This document shows, piece after piece, positions 15,125-25,054 of a DNA stretch of 27,616 nt (the first letter of the stretch is position 1; each line of letters begins with the position of its first letter). Under the pieces are notes generated by a model. It worked only from the letters and a program-made list of their open reading frames with translations. It did no database searches and was not told the DNA's origin. The position numbers and the translations under genes were made by a program. Source of the stretch: Chara braunii (lineage: Eukaryota; Streptophyta; Charophyceae; Charales; Characeae); NCBI GenBank assembly GCA_003427395.1, contig BFEA01000409.1, forward strand, positions 206,080 to 233,695, read 5' to 3'.

Positions 15125-16370
15125 CGTCGTTACTACCCACCAACGATCGCACTGGTGGCTGTTTTTTATTACTGACAATCCGCTGTTTTTATTACTTCAA
15201 TGTGATTCGATTTGGCATTATGTCCTCGTCGTGAAAAATGAGAAATAATTAGGGCATCCTTGCACGTAAGCGCTTTCCTGCTGGACGTCATCTGACTGCA
15301 AGGGGGTCTGTTTTTTTTTTTTTTTTTTTTTTTGAGAAAACACCCCCACCAGTGCTAGGTCTGTTATCTTCGGCAGCGCGGTTGCGGAAAGGAAACCAAC
15401 CGGTAGAAACAACTGTTTCAATCAGGACCAACTGCTTCAACCAGGCCTTGATCTGGTTCGCCGGTAGAGAATACGTGGATACGTCTCTTTCCGCTCTTTG
15501 TTCTTTCACCTTCATGCCTGTTGGGAAAGCCAGAGACATGTCCTTGTACCTTTACTGCCACTACTGCAGTGGCTTAGGAGGGGTAGGTAAAGGAAACAAG
15601 ATATGTCTTTAGGTTTCCCTACTGACATGAAGTGCTGGCGCTGCTGCTTCTTTTGACATGGCGTTGGGTCGATTAAAACAATGCAAGCTCAGTAGGACTA
15701 CTAAATAGTGTGGCATTCTCTCTCCTTCCGCATAAAAAAGGAATGCCTCAATGTATTGGTGTGGGATGTCCAATATAACTGCAAGTAGAACAGGAAACAA
15801 ACCGAAAGGAAGGAAAAAGAAAAAAAAGAAAAAACCGAAGGCACAGAATGACCCACCCGAAAGAACTGCCGGTGAGCATGGATTGCTCTCCTTGAGGGAA
15901 CTTCCAGACTTCCAGACGTGCACCCAAATATACAGCAAAACCTGCCGAAAAAAAAAGTACTAGAATTTGGGAGCAAGATTCTAATTTCTAGTACTTTTTT
16001 TTTCTCTAGATTCTAATTTCTAGTACTTTTTTTTTCTTCTTCTTTTTCTTCTATATGCCTTAGAGGGGAGGGGAGGGGAGGGGGGGGGGGGGGGGGGGGG
16101 GGGGGAACAACAGCGCCTTGCTGTGCCGCAGTGCACTACAGAGGCAATGCTGAAAGGGTAGAGTAAGTGGGCGTACCATTATGGTCTCTCCATGGCTCCG
16201 TGACTCGAAACAAAATACTGGGCCCAGAAAACGGCTGCAGGACGGCACCGTGACTTTCGTGGGTTGGTTTTGGGCTGCTCGGCAGGCCTGCTGATGAAAT
16301 TCATCAACGGTCACCCTAAACCATTGTGGGAGGCTGGGCGCGTTAACGGCCCAGCTTGAAAAAACTAGCT
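15125..16370. other. No gene recognised; low-complexity features
   Basis: Contains a T22 run (about 15311-15332), a 27-bp direct repeat (GATTCTAATTTCTAGTACTT plus T run, at 15977 and 16009, period 32) whose first copy also pairs with AAGTACTAGAAT just upstream, and the G-rich tract at 16064-16105. Confidence 0.55.
16064..16105 (+). repeat. G-rich tract with a G25 homopolymer
   Basis: Three GGGGA-type units, then a run of about 25 G. It is able in principle to form G-quadruplexes; the exact homopolymer length is unreliable in assemblies. Confidence 0.85.
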
Positions 16371-16486
16371 GGGCCAAGTACTTGTGGTTTACCTACCACA
16401 ATTTTTGTACCCCCGGGTCTTGAATGAATTTGGACCGGAGGGGCAGGCTAATTTGGCTTCCGCATTAAACCACCAGTACTTGGGCT
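16371..16486. repeat. Small foldback element with GGGCCAAGTACTTG ends
   Basis: Left GGGCCAAGTACTTGTGGTTT and right AAACCACCAGTACTTGGGCT are inverted. Immediately left is a perfect 9-bp hairpin, GGCCCAGCT/AGCTGGGCC (16348-16376). Confidence 0.6.
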
Positions 16487-16588
16487 GAAACCTCTATCGT
16501 CCTCCTCCTCTCCCTCCTTCTCGTCTACCTCGCCATCCTCCTCCTCTTCGACCTCTTTCGTCCTACTACACCGCCATGTTGGTTCACT

Positions 16589-16978
16589 AGCGGTTAATGG
16601 AAGGCAAAAAATTTGGGGTTTTTCGCCACGTTGCTACAAGGAATGTTGTCGAAACTTTTGCGAACAAACCATGCAGGGTCATAATACAAACAACAAAAAA
16701 ACAAACAGAAAAAAAATAAAATAAAAAAAAATCAAGAGCACTATAAAACCCTATTCAGAGTAGTTTTCGGAGTTCGCCAAACCTTTCTTTGAGTCCGGTG
16801 TTTTTGCTAAGTTTTTTGTTACTGGTCCAAATACGGCGAAATTGAATACAGATATACCCTAAAGCACATACGTATGAAGCAAAAAAAAAAAAACAAGAAA
16901 AAAGTAAAAAAAAAAAATGGCAGTTTCGGTGAAAATTTTACCAAAATTCTCCGAAATTTAGACCTTCCATTAACCGCT
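16589..16978. mobile_element. 390-bp element with 16-bp perfect terminal inverted repeats
   Basis: AGCGGTTAATGGAAGG at 16589-16604 is the exact complement of 16963-16978, and similarity continues inward. The interior is AT-rich with A runs and no coding frame. No target-site duplication was found by eye. Consistent with a MITE. Confidence 0.65.
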
Positions 16979-18115
16979 TCTCAATGGGTTCCATCGCTGC
17001 AGTGCCAAGCGCATCGGTTTCCGTCTTTTTCACAAAATGAGAGAGCCCTCCCGGTTATGTTACGCAGGAGCTGAACGAAACAAAATGAGAGACAACTTAG
17101 GAATAACGCATAAGAAAATCCATAAGTCGTTAAAATGGACACGGGTGCGTTGTCGTATTTGCCGCTCTGGTTGAGTGCACCAACCGTACTTCCCGCGGTC
17201 TCCTATGACAGGATCACAAATTTCCACGGGGCACAACTTACCTTGCCTAAAGGGTTGTCACCCTGAGGGGTGTATCCCTATCGAGTCCTTGACCCACGTA
17301 CGAAAGTTTTTAAATGCAATTGCAGAGGTTGGTCAACAGATGACGTTTGCTCGTTTCACTGTAGCATATATACGCCTGGTTAAAATGCTTATTGAACATA
17401 GATGTCGTTCATCTCTTACGGTGTTGATCTCCTAAGTACGAAGCGCACATCGATCGACTAGGACGGTCTCAACCAAGAGTGGAACCTGCAAGTAATACTA
17501 GTCCCTTAGACATAAAATTCAGAAAGAGACTTATCGTGACAAAAATCCAAATTAATAGGATAATATATATATGCAAAAAAATAATCTTCACGACTATTGC
17601 ATGTTTCAAATCATCGACAAAAACGGTGTCACCACAAAAACATAAATGACCCACAAAAAAACTGGATGCATTCAGACGCGGCCAACATAAATTCATCCTA
17701 TGTTGCATAGCAAAGAACATTATCTCGAGACATGGTTGATCTTGATTGAGCTTGACATGATAAGATGGTCTAGCAAAGTTATTTTTCCCTATCCCCGATA
17801 TGACCGAAAATATATAAGTCCCACTTCTAATGAATGTGAGTTATCTGTGATAGGCAATGTCGAAAACCCGATGTCTGATGTATGGGTAGGCCCAGTGACA
17901 CATCTTTCAAACCTTCTCGTGAATATTATCTACACAAAAATTTTACGATTGTCATTTAGATCCACAAAATACTTGATTGCCAACCTAAAATCGGACCTTT
18001 GGTTCAACCATTCTTCGACAACCGGACAAGTGCCAAGAGCACGAGGTGGAGGCATCGTAACCCGCGAAGTTTGACAACGCGAGGAACCTCGCGATACGTC
18101 GACGGAACCATCGAA
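16979..18115. other. AT-rich stretch, nothing recognised with confidence
   Basis: Composition shifts to AT-rich and simple repeats become scarce compared with the left part of the window. Open frames at 17175-17435 and 17700-18074 (+) show no domain I recognise. Its proximity to organellar fragments makes an organellar origin possible, but no organelle gene is identifiable here. Confidence 0.4.
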
Positions 18116-18200
18116 ACGGCTATAGCGAAATTGGTTTACGCACCACACTTAGGATGTGGCGGCGCTTCACGCCTTATGGGTTCGAGTCCCGCTAGTTGTA
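18116..18200 (+). tRNA. Bacterial/organelle-type tRNA-Leu(UAG), probably a decayed nuclear copy
   Basis: 85 nt with a class II cloverleaf. Acceptor ACGGCTA (18116-18122) pairs with TAGTTGT (18193-18199), two of the pairs being G-U; D arm GCGAAATTGGTTTACGC; anticodon stem CCACA/TGTGG with loop CTTAGGA (anticodon TAG at 18150-18152); long variable arm GGCGCTTCACGCC; T loop TTCGAGT. The G-U pairs, the A1 and an A-C mismatch in the T stem look like C-to-T and G-to-A decay of a perfect stem. It abuts a psaB fragment with no spacer, an order that is not normal chloroplast gene context, so I read it as part of a scrambled organellar insertion. Confidence 0.75.
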
Positions 18201-18597
18201 CATCATTTATCTGGTCTTTTTGAAGTTAGTTCATTGGCTTGGTCTGGACATTTGGTTTGTGTAGCTATTCAAGAAGCTAGAGGACAACATATAAGAAGGG
18301 ACAATTTTTTAACTTTTATTCCGCATTCTCAAGGATTACAACCTTTTTTTACGAAAAATTGGAGTGTCTATGCACAAGAACCAGATTCAATGAACTATTT
18401 ATTTGGGACTTCTGAAGGTGCAGGCACTGCTATACTTACCTTTTTGGGAGACTTTCATCCACAAACTCAAAGTTTGTGACTTACAAACATAGCTCATCAC
18501 CATCTTGCTATTGCTATTTTATTTATTGTTGCAGGTCATATGTATTGTACAAACTTTGGGATTGGCCATAGTATAAAAGAAATACTATAAACTCATA
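18201..18597 (+). pseudogene. psaB: psaB fragment (photosystem I P700 apoprotein A2), nuclear plastid DNA
   Basis: The translated frame starts HHLSGLF and matches an internal part of Psa[11 protein letters not shown], the NFLTFIPH region, [49 protein letters not shown]. In chloroplasts the protein is about 734 residues and binds the P700 chlorophylls; here only about 130 residues remain. The frame is broken by TGA at the Trp after HPQTQSL (18477-18479) and TAA after KEIL. Other lesions include Gly-to-Glu (SGLFE for SGLFG) and Arg-to-Cys (HMYC for HMYR). These are mostly G-to-A or C-to-T. It is a non-functional nuclear copy of plastid DNA. Confidence 0.9.
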
Positions 18598-18699
18598 CTC
18601 GCAAGAGCGTTTTCTTTTCTTTTATTTGATTTTATTTTCTTCGGCCCCTCGTCTCACGACGCTCGTCTCACGACGAGCGCACCACAAAGTGGATTGATG
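18598..18699. other. Junction between psaB and trnG fragments, short CTCGTCTCACGACG repeat
   Basis: CTCGTCTCACGACG occurs twice in tandem (about 18646-18675), and the second copy forms a palindrome with GACGAGCGC. In green-plant plastids psaB is followed by rps14 and trnfM before trnG-GCC. Here those are missing, so the insertion is deleted or rearranged. Confidence 0.5.
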
Positions 18700-18771
18700 G
18701 CGAAAATAGCTTAATGGTAGAGTATAGCCTTGTCGAGGCTAAGGTTGAGGGTTCAAATCCCTTTTTCCGCC
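18700..18771 (+). pseudogene. trnG: Decayed chloroplast trnG-GCC copy with anticodon changed to GTC
   Basis: 72 nt fold as a cloverleaf: acceptor GCGAAAA/TTTCCGC with one A-C mismatch, D arm CTTAATGGTAGAG, anticodon stem TAGCC/GGCTA, loop TTGTCGA, T arm GAGGG-TTCAAAT-CCCTT. The body matches plastid trnG-GCC as I remember it. Apparent changes from that gene are GCC to GTC in the anticodon, A to G at position 37, G to A in the acceptor and C to T in the T stem. A scanner could label this tRNA-Asp(GTC), but the body is glycine-type and it is almost certainly a nuclear pseudogene. Confidence 0.82.
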
Positions 18772-19146
18772 CGTCAGCTTCCTTCGTTGCCTGGCCAAGA
18801 AAAGGATGAAGCCGCCTGGTAGAGGCTCCGCCGCCTTCCCGCGATCTTGAATACTTGAGATCTAGTTCCAAGTTTGAATTTTGCTGCGTACATTTTGGGT
18901 ATGAATTTCTGTTAGTTGAGGGAGAACACGACTTTGAAATAACAATTTTGTATTTTGACTATAACCACTTTTTTCAGAAGGTACCGAAGGTGATATTTCT
19001 TGCAGTGCACTATTTTGGCACAAATCTTTGAAAATAAGTGAAAAATGGGATGTCTAGTAACAAGAAACAACACACTACTAATATCCATTCCAATATAAAT
19101 AAGTAAACTCATCCAAGCTGCAGACACCACCCCCACCCTTGGGTGG
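18772..19146. other. Spacer between plastid insertion and retroelement
   Basis: AT-rich, no gene recognised. It ends with a GC-rich CCCACCC-TT-GGGTGGG hairpin just before the GIY-YIG frame; this could be near the 5' end of the element. Confidence 0.4.
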
Positions 19147-19797
19147 GTGGGAAAAATGAACGCTTCGCGGCACCTGACGATGAAATCCTTGGGAGCAACG
19201 AACCCCAGGACACGCGATCTCAGGGAGGAGTTGAAAACTTATCTAAAACTACGAAAGTTATTTACTAACCCAGAGGTGGGTAGTAGGAAGCTTCGAAATA
19301 TATTGGAACGGGTACTACGATTCTTAATTATATCGTTAGTAGTGCGTGGGGAGATACAGTGGGAGGCAAAGTTTGCTACTAATTGGCTCGAACTGGTGGA
19401 TTCTGACCCCGTAGCGTGGGAGGACCTTAAAGAATGTGTGTATGTGTTTATTAACCTGACGCTAACAACAATCTATATTGATCAAACGAAGCGTAGCCTG
19501 ACCACGAGATGGGAGGGGCTCGTGTATAGGACTGAGCACAAAGACGGTAATCGAAATTCCAAGCTATACAATTGGCTTAGACGCACGGACCCCCTTGGGT
19601 ACGTAGCTCTTCCGATTGCTTTTGCACCAGCTCAGGATCTAGATCGTGTGGGGGAGGCATATATAAAGAAATGGTCATCAACTCTTAATTCAAAAGCACA
19701 GATAAAACGGGGGAGAGGGAAGCGAAGAAAGGGGAGGAAGGAGCGAAATAATGGGAGAAACCGTAGTGGGATTAGGGAGCTACCAGTGATTTTTTAG
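19147..19797 (+). CDS. GIY-YIG-like endonuclease frame of the retroelement
   Basis: 216 residues, open throughout. Motif layout: VYVFIN at 98-103 (GIY position), TTIYIDQTKRS at 107-117 (YIG position, Gly replaced by Asp), TTRWEGL at 119-125 with the catalytic-type Arg121, H131, SKLYNWLRR at 138-146, and DLDRVGEAYIKKW at 164-176 with Glu170 at the catalytic Glu position. This order and spacing is that of GIY-YIG nucleases, which nick target DNA to prime reverse transcription. The first 95 residues are basic and helical without a recognised domain; the tail (187-207) is strongly basic. YIG-to-YID suggests either decay or a variant; activity is doubtful. The start at 19147 is the first Met of the frame and may not be the true start. 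Confidence 0.72.
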   Translation: MGKMNASRHLTMKSLGATNPRTRDLREELKTYLKLRKLFTNPEVGSRKLRNILERVLRFLIISLVVRGEIQWEAKFATNWLELVDSDPVAWEDLKECVYVFINLTLTTIYIDQTKRSLTTRWEGLVYRTEHKDGNRNSKLYNWLRRTDPLGYVALPIAFAPAQDLDRVGEAYIKKWSSTLNSKAQIKRGRGKRRKGRKERNNGRNRSGIRELPVIF

Positions 19798-19806
19798 ACC
19801 GAGGGA

Positions 19807-20184
19807 ATGCGAATTGTTAAGCTTATAGAAGTATGCATGAAAGTTTGGAATGGAAGCAAAAGGTTCAGATCCGAGGGAGGAAAATTGTGGGGTCAGGCTT
19901 GGAACACGGTTACGAAGGAGGTAGGTAGTACGCTTATCAGGTGGGAAACGAAAAAAAAAACATTGGCAGAATGGAAAGGGAAATCGGAGGAAGGAGGGGT
20001 CTTTGTGATTAAGGACTTGCGTAAAAGAAAGTTATCAAAAGAAAAGGCGGAATTAAAACGGGAGTTACATCAAATTATTTGTAATAGCTGGTATAAGAAA
20101 AAGTTGTACGGGTATGACATCGACCGATTGATGAGGTTGGTATCAACCATCAGATGTTTTTCACGCCACACGATCGTCGCTTAA
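19807..20184 (+). pseudogene. Linker frame between nuclease and reverse transcriptase
   Basis: 125 residues, basic and helical, with a KDLRKRKLSKEKAELKREL stretch. It starts 9 nt after the stop of the nuclease frame, so it is probably part of the same original open frame separated by a stop or frameshift. No domain recognised. Confidence 0.5.
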
Positions 20185-20245
20185 AGACGTGTTAACGGGT
20201 GTTATATGACAAAAAATTTGTTTTAATATTAAAAAACCAGTAAGT

Positions 20246-20638
20246 GTGTCCGTTACGTTTAGTAAGGGAATATCTTTGCGTGTAATTCAGGATCTGGTGG
20301 AATCTAAGGTGCGAGAGGAACTACCTCATTCGGTTGCCCTGTACACGAGTTGGAGGTTAATGATGGTGTGGAAAAAGAATCCCACCGTCAGGGATATCCT
20401 CCATAACCATCGATCTGCTTCTCAACAGGTCGTAGGTGTCTGTAATTGTGCAGGCAGTGCCCCGCCGAAAGTAGAGGGTCACGTGCTTTGCAGCGTGAGC
20501 GGATTGAATAAGGTTGATGGGTTTGTAAATAATGCACGCAATATTATACCAGTAGTAGGGTACGCAAAGGGGAGGAAGATTATGAATGAGATTAATGACA
20601 GTCTAGTAAAGATTGGCTTGAAATCAGTGGTGACCTAG
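20246..20638 (+). pseudogene. Pre-reverse-transcriptase region with CxC motif
   Basis: 130 residues. Contains NPTVRDILHNHR (45-56), then a Cys cluster CNC (66-68) and GHVLC (78-82) that could be a small zinc-binding motif. This precedes the reverse-transcriptase motifs in the position expected for Penelope-like proteins. It is separated from neighbours by stops and frameshifts. Confidence 0.5.
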
Positions 20639-21980
20639 GATGAAGTTCATCAGAGCAAAAATGGAAGGGACGAACGGGCAATGGGCATCGTCGATGAAGT
20701 AATGAAATGCAAAAGGGGGGGTTCAAACTTGGTCTGCTCGGCGGTGGATAGGAACTCAGCAGACATATGCTGAAGGAATGAGAGAGACATTCTGGGAAAA
20801 CAACGACTTTACTGCGGTATGGGAGTCTGAGGCTGAATCTTGGTAAAATGCGAAGGGGCGTGCAAGGGATCGGGGTTTGAAGTTTTGGGGAGATGGGACA
20901 AAAGCGGTAGATGAGGGAGAGCATACATTATCCTAATGTAAAAGGATGTTGGTCGCTTTCGTCCAATCAGTCCGTCCTTTTCAGAACCTTCGAAGATAGC
21001 AAGTGAGAGAGTTGCTAGAGCATTAAATCATTTGTTGTTTTTGCTCCCGAAGTCCGCACACTTTAACATGAAATCAACCAACCTATTGAGAGATAGGATT
21101 GGTGAGTTGAATACATAGACAAAATCGAAGGGGAAGGACGAGTTGGCAGGGGCGAGAAATGTTATGTCAGCTCCCACACAGTTCTATCCGCAGGGCAGTG
21201 GACTGGATCCTGGACTAGTACGTGGGGAAGGGAAGATCCAACGTGAACATCAGGCGAAAAGGGAAAGGATCGGTCTTTGCAAAGAAGACAGGTAATGAGT
21301 GGTGGTTGGAGGTGAAGTTTGAGGATATCCGACGCATGGTTCAGTATGAGTTGAGCCACGCGTACGTAGTGGCATATGATAGGTTGATACAACAACAAGC
21401 GGGCATTCCAATGCATTTTGTGTGACATGGACGAGTACCTCTTTTTAATGAGCCTTGGCGCTAACAGAAACCAGGTTAAAGGCATGAGATAGATTGATGA
21501 CGTATCCATCTTTGTATGGTGCCCAAAAAAAGATAGGGATACTCATCGACGAAGGATTCTGATGCAGTTTGAAAGGGCATATAACGATCAATTAACGTTA
21601 AAAGGATCGGATGAAGGGAAGGGCACGTGGGATATTGCTGATACGAAGGTGGAAATTGGAAGCAACCTGGTTACGTGCCAGTGTTTTCCAAAGAATCATG
21701 AACAAGTTTTGGACAACAAGAAGTTGACATACTGTACCTTTCAGGATTTTTGCTCCTTCTCACTGCCATGACAGAGGAAAGTAGTTGTTACAAGTACCAT
21801 ACATCGCATCCGAAGGATGATGTCGACCGATGAGCTCGTAGGGCTACCACTACTCACGATGAAGAGGCAACTGCGACTGCAAGACTACCCGGCAGGCATG
21901 TTCAACGGATGCTTGGCCGGGTTTATTGAAAAACACGCTCCCTCGTGGGAGAAATGGGAAAGGCGGCTAAATGGCTGGTA
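20639..21980 (+). pseudogene. Broken reverse transcriptase of Penelope-like type
   Basis: Motifs appear in the expected order but in shifting frames: LVCSAVDRNSAD (about 20725-20760, like the VDKN motif), GRFRPISP (20951-20974), HFNMKST (about 21061-21081), REMLCQLPH (21153-21179, the region that carries the first catalytic Asp in intact enzymes; the Asp is not evident), AGIPM (21396-21410), MDEYLFLMSLG (about 21427-21460), IDDVSIF (21493-21513, the two catalytic aspartates), then TCQCFPKN and a thumb-like IHRIRRM (about 21800). At least one stop lies directly before IDD (TAG, 21490-21492), one after LPH (TAG, 21213-21215) and one after GIPMHFV. It cannot make an active enzyme. Confidence 0.75.
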
Positions 21981-22700
21981 GGAACAAAATAAGTCACGGA
22001 AATAGACGCACGCAGAGTGGAAAATGACTTGGAAGCTACGGGGAGGATAAGGGGAAAGGATATAGGAGGGAGTGGGAATAATCGTTTGATAGTAGGGTTT
22101 TTTTTTTTTAAATGGGGGGTGAAGGGGAAAAAATACGACGGAACTGGGTGGAATGAGAATAATCGACGGGGGTTAAAAGTGGGCAAAAAACACGATCGAA
22201 TCGCCTGAAATCTGCAGAGGAAATCCGGGACCAAAGATATGGGCGCAAGCGACGCAAGTACAGAGCAAAAGGTGAAGATCAGACTGAAGGATACATGCAT
22301 ATACGACAACGACGAGACTGTGAGGGCTGGAAGGAAGAGAGAACAAACGTTTCGGCTGAACCTGATGGATTTTTTGAGCTAAGGTAGACGGGTTGCGCGG
22401 GCGGCCGAACGGCACGCAGAGGATAAAAGAGGGAGTTTTCAACAAGTAACCGTGCGTGGGTCTGGAATATTTGAGTACCGGGAGCACAAACCGAGATTAG
22501 CGCAGAAGCCAGAAAAAGCGTCTGGGGTTGATAGGTCAGCAGGTGGAATGACTTGGATATTAAGCAGGGAAGTGACGGGGAACACAGGAACACATACGAG
22601 ACCTGCTGAACTTGGAGGAGCACTCAAAACGTGTGAACTTCAAGTTGAGCAGGAGCTAGGGAAGATTCATCCAAGTCCGTAGGAGAGCGGAAGGGTGAGA
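21981..22700 (+). other. Possible 3' part of the retroelement
   Basis: Purine-rich plus strand, several short open frames (22017-22208, 22452-22682), no domain recognised. Confidence 0.35.
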
Positions 22701-24230
22701 CCAGATCGGGGGAAGGTTCACATGACGAATGGATACAGCAAGCGCCCAAGGATAAAGTAGCTACCGTAGAGTAGTAGAACATCTCGGGATCCCCCTTGAT
22801 AAGTCCGCTTTTGGCATCGACTGAAACTAGTTGGGCAATGTCAGTCGACTCTCTCTTCGGGGACATCACTTTAAGCTTTCGAAGACGAAGCCGATTGCTC
22901 TCTGTGATTCACGCTTATTCCTTTGAGAGTCGGTTTTCGAGGTGTTCATCCGCACACGAGCTTGCCGTGTTATGCACAGTTGTGTGATTGTTCGAGTCAG
23001 ACAGTCTGTCACCATTTCACATCACGAACTATATAGCTTGCCCGAGGTAATGGTAACCTAGAGGTTTTGTTGGTTGTTTTGTTTTCCTATACAATAATAT
23101 TTTTCTTGTCCCTCAAATGATGAATGTCCCTCAAATAGTGAAGCACACATATTCTTCACATTATTACACAAAGCATAGCCACAGTCGTTGTTTTTTCCCA
23201 AGGATCTCAATCACCTCATTATCTACCTCGGATCAGCGGTCGAGGCACCTACATGCGTCCCACTCAAGTGTTAGTCTCTAAAACACGGGACTTCTTTAGG
23301 CGTCAGTCACCTATTTGGTGACACCTAAAGCGGTCACCTTAAACGTTACTAGGTCAGCTCCCTTTTGTGCGAGATTAGGGGAAGGCTAAAACCTTTCATC
23401 CGCAGTCGCACGCCCAACCGTCTACGAACTAGTTTGAGGTACTCTTCCTCCTCGCTCAAGCCCAAGACTCGAATCTCAAAAGTTGGACCGTCTCCACAGA
23501 ACCAGCAAAGTACCCCCCCGTAAAAACGGTCCACTCTGGGTCGATAACAGGTCCGGCTCCTAAACCAACGAACCCCCGCCCCAGATGCTTCTTAGAAAGA
23601 GAGAACTTACCCATCGCGTGTAGACTTCAATTGTTCTTATCCCCCCTTGCCTAGGTTAACTTAGACGAACAAAGTCAAAGGAGGTGGAGGATGGGAATCA
23701 TTTGGACAGGTATAGATGATGAGGTTGTCCGGGATAGAAAATGTCATCGTGGACAACCTAAATCCGTTTGATTTTGTTTTCTTTATTCGAATCAAATTAT
23801 TTTAAAGGCACCCACTGAATTAACCATTTTCAAAACACAAGTTTTTATGACGATTTGAAGCAGACAGGTAACAGGTAGAAAGAAGACAATTTTTTTAACC
23901 GGTTCTAAGTAGGCACAATCAATCTCCTTTGCAAGCATCCTTCTACCTATCTGCACACTCAAAAACAACCAACAAGTCCAACGATCCATCAATCCATACT
24001 TCCGTCTGATCCCCACTCTTCACATGCATGCCCGCACATCCTCTACGCTACCTTTTTCGTTTGAATCTTCATTGAAAAACAGGGTTGAACAAAGTGTGGT
24101 CACACACAAGTGTGGAGGGAAACCAAGTCACCAACTAACCTTGAGTGAAGTGGTGCCAAACGCGCCTTGGCTGACTCAAGAAAGCCAAGTAGAAAAATAT
24201 ATTTGTCGCTGAAAAAAAAACAGCAGTCCC
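22701..24230. other. No gene recognised
   Basis: Short inverted repeats only: TCGACTGA/TCAGTCGA (22817-22824, 22841-22848); an imperfect hairpin CTTTAGG..GTCACC-TATTT-GGTGAC..CCTAAAG (about 23293-23329); and AGGTTGTCC/GGACAACCT (about 23721-23760). Confidence 0.5.
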
Positions 24231-24354
24231 AAGACGAATCCCGGTCAATCAATGACCTCATTTCATCACTAACTTACACGTTCCACACGGAGTAGTCCCA
24301 ACTGTAAAGACGGCGAGTTACACACGTTCCAAGAACATTCACATGTCTTGCACT

Positions 24355-24720
24355 GACCCCAACTGGTCCCAGGCGGTCCAAGATCGTCCCATGTCATTAG
24401 GCACCACGTAGAATGGTCGCAGTCCTGAAAACCTCTTGAGCCATGCACTTAAAAAAAAAAAAAACTTGTGTTAAAATCTTTCGAAAAGCAGTTGTCATGG
24501 CTGAAAGTGTCCTGCACCTGTCCTAAGTGGTTCCAGGTGGTCCCAAATGGTCCCACACTACCTCCCTCACCACCAGATGGCTCCAATCATCAAAACCTCT
24601 CACTTAGTATGCTCCAAAAAAATTAAGGCAGTCCGAATGTCGAAACAACAAGTATCGTGAGTCCCAATGGTCACAATGTCGCCTGCTCGTGTCCCAACTG
24701 GTTGAGCTGGCCCCCGCACT
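24355..24720. repeat. Degenerate tandem repeat, period about 164 bp
   Basis: GGTCCCA-rich blocks followed by an AAAACCTCT core (24428-24436 and 24592-24600), each running into an A-rich stretch. A third GTCCCAACTGG block follows at about 24690. Confidence 0.6.
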
Positions 24721-24730
24721 GTGTCACATG

Positions 24731-24760
24731 TTCCCCCCCCCCCCCCCCAAAAAAAAAAAC
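24731..24760. repeat. C16-A10 homopolymer pair
   Basis: A run of about 16-17 C followed directly by about 10 A. Confidence 0.85.
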
Positions 24761-25054
24761 ATATGCGTCTCCACTCATTCACAAGTATCATACAACACAA
24801 TCTACCACACACACCATTAAGCATGCTCCAAAGTTATCGACCGCACCCTGCCGCACTCCTCAAAAAACTAATGTCACTCGGTGTAGTCGAACACCACACT
24901 TGGAACCAAGTCTCAAGCGTGCACTATAGCCAGTACCACCAGCGTTCCTTGCTCAAAACTTGGAATACCACAAATTTCGTCTTTTATATTTTCACTTTTA
25001 AAATATATAAAAATTTTCATAAATGGTAATAAGATGGTTTAAAGTTTACCCAAT

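Larger units (their letters stand above)
19147..22700 (+). mobile_element. Decayed Penelope-like retroelement with N-terminal GIY-YIG (permuted order)
   Basis: A GIY-YIG-like nuclease frame (19147-19797), two linker frames (19807-20184, 20246-20638) and a broken reverse transcriptase (about 20640-21980) lie in order on the plus strand. Canonical Penelope-like elements have the GIY-YIG nuclease after the reverse transcriptase. The Naiad/Chlamys group, described from green algae, protists and invertebrates, has it before. The layout here fits the latter. No terminal repeats or target duplication were identified, so the outer limits are approximate; 21980-22700 is assigned only because it continues the same composition and has no other identity. 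Confidence 0.72.

Noticed and set aside
17175-18074. Two open frames (86 and 124 codons) as genes
   Set aside because: No domain or family was recognised, there is no splice context, and the AT-rich region beside organellar debris makes chance frames likely.
18700-18771. Functional tRNA-Asp(GTC)
   Set aside because: The body is plastid tRNA-Gly type, the acceptor stem is mismatched, and it sits beside a broken psaB; the GTC anticodon is best explained by decay.
19171-19183. CTGACGATGAAA, both hammerhead core boxes almost adjacent, at the start of the GIY-YIG frame
   Set aside because: There is no room for helix II and no matching helix I or cleavage site; it lies inside an open coding frame.
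23040-23640. Possible LTR of a retrotransposon
   Set aside because: No matching second LTR, primer-binding site or gag/pol sequence was found; only short hairpins are visible.
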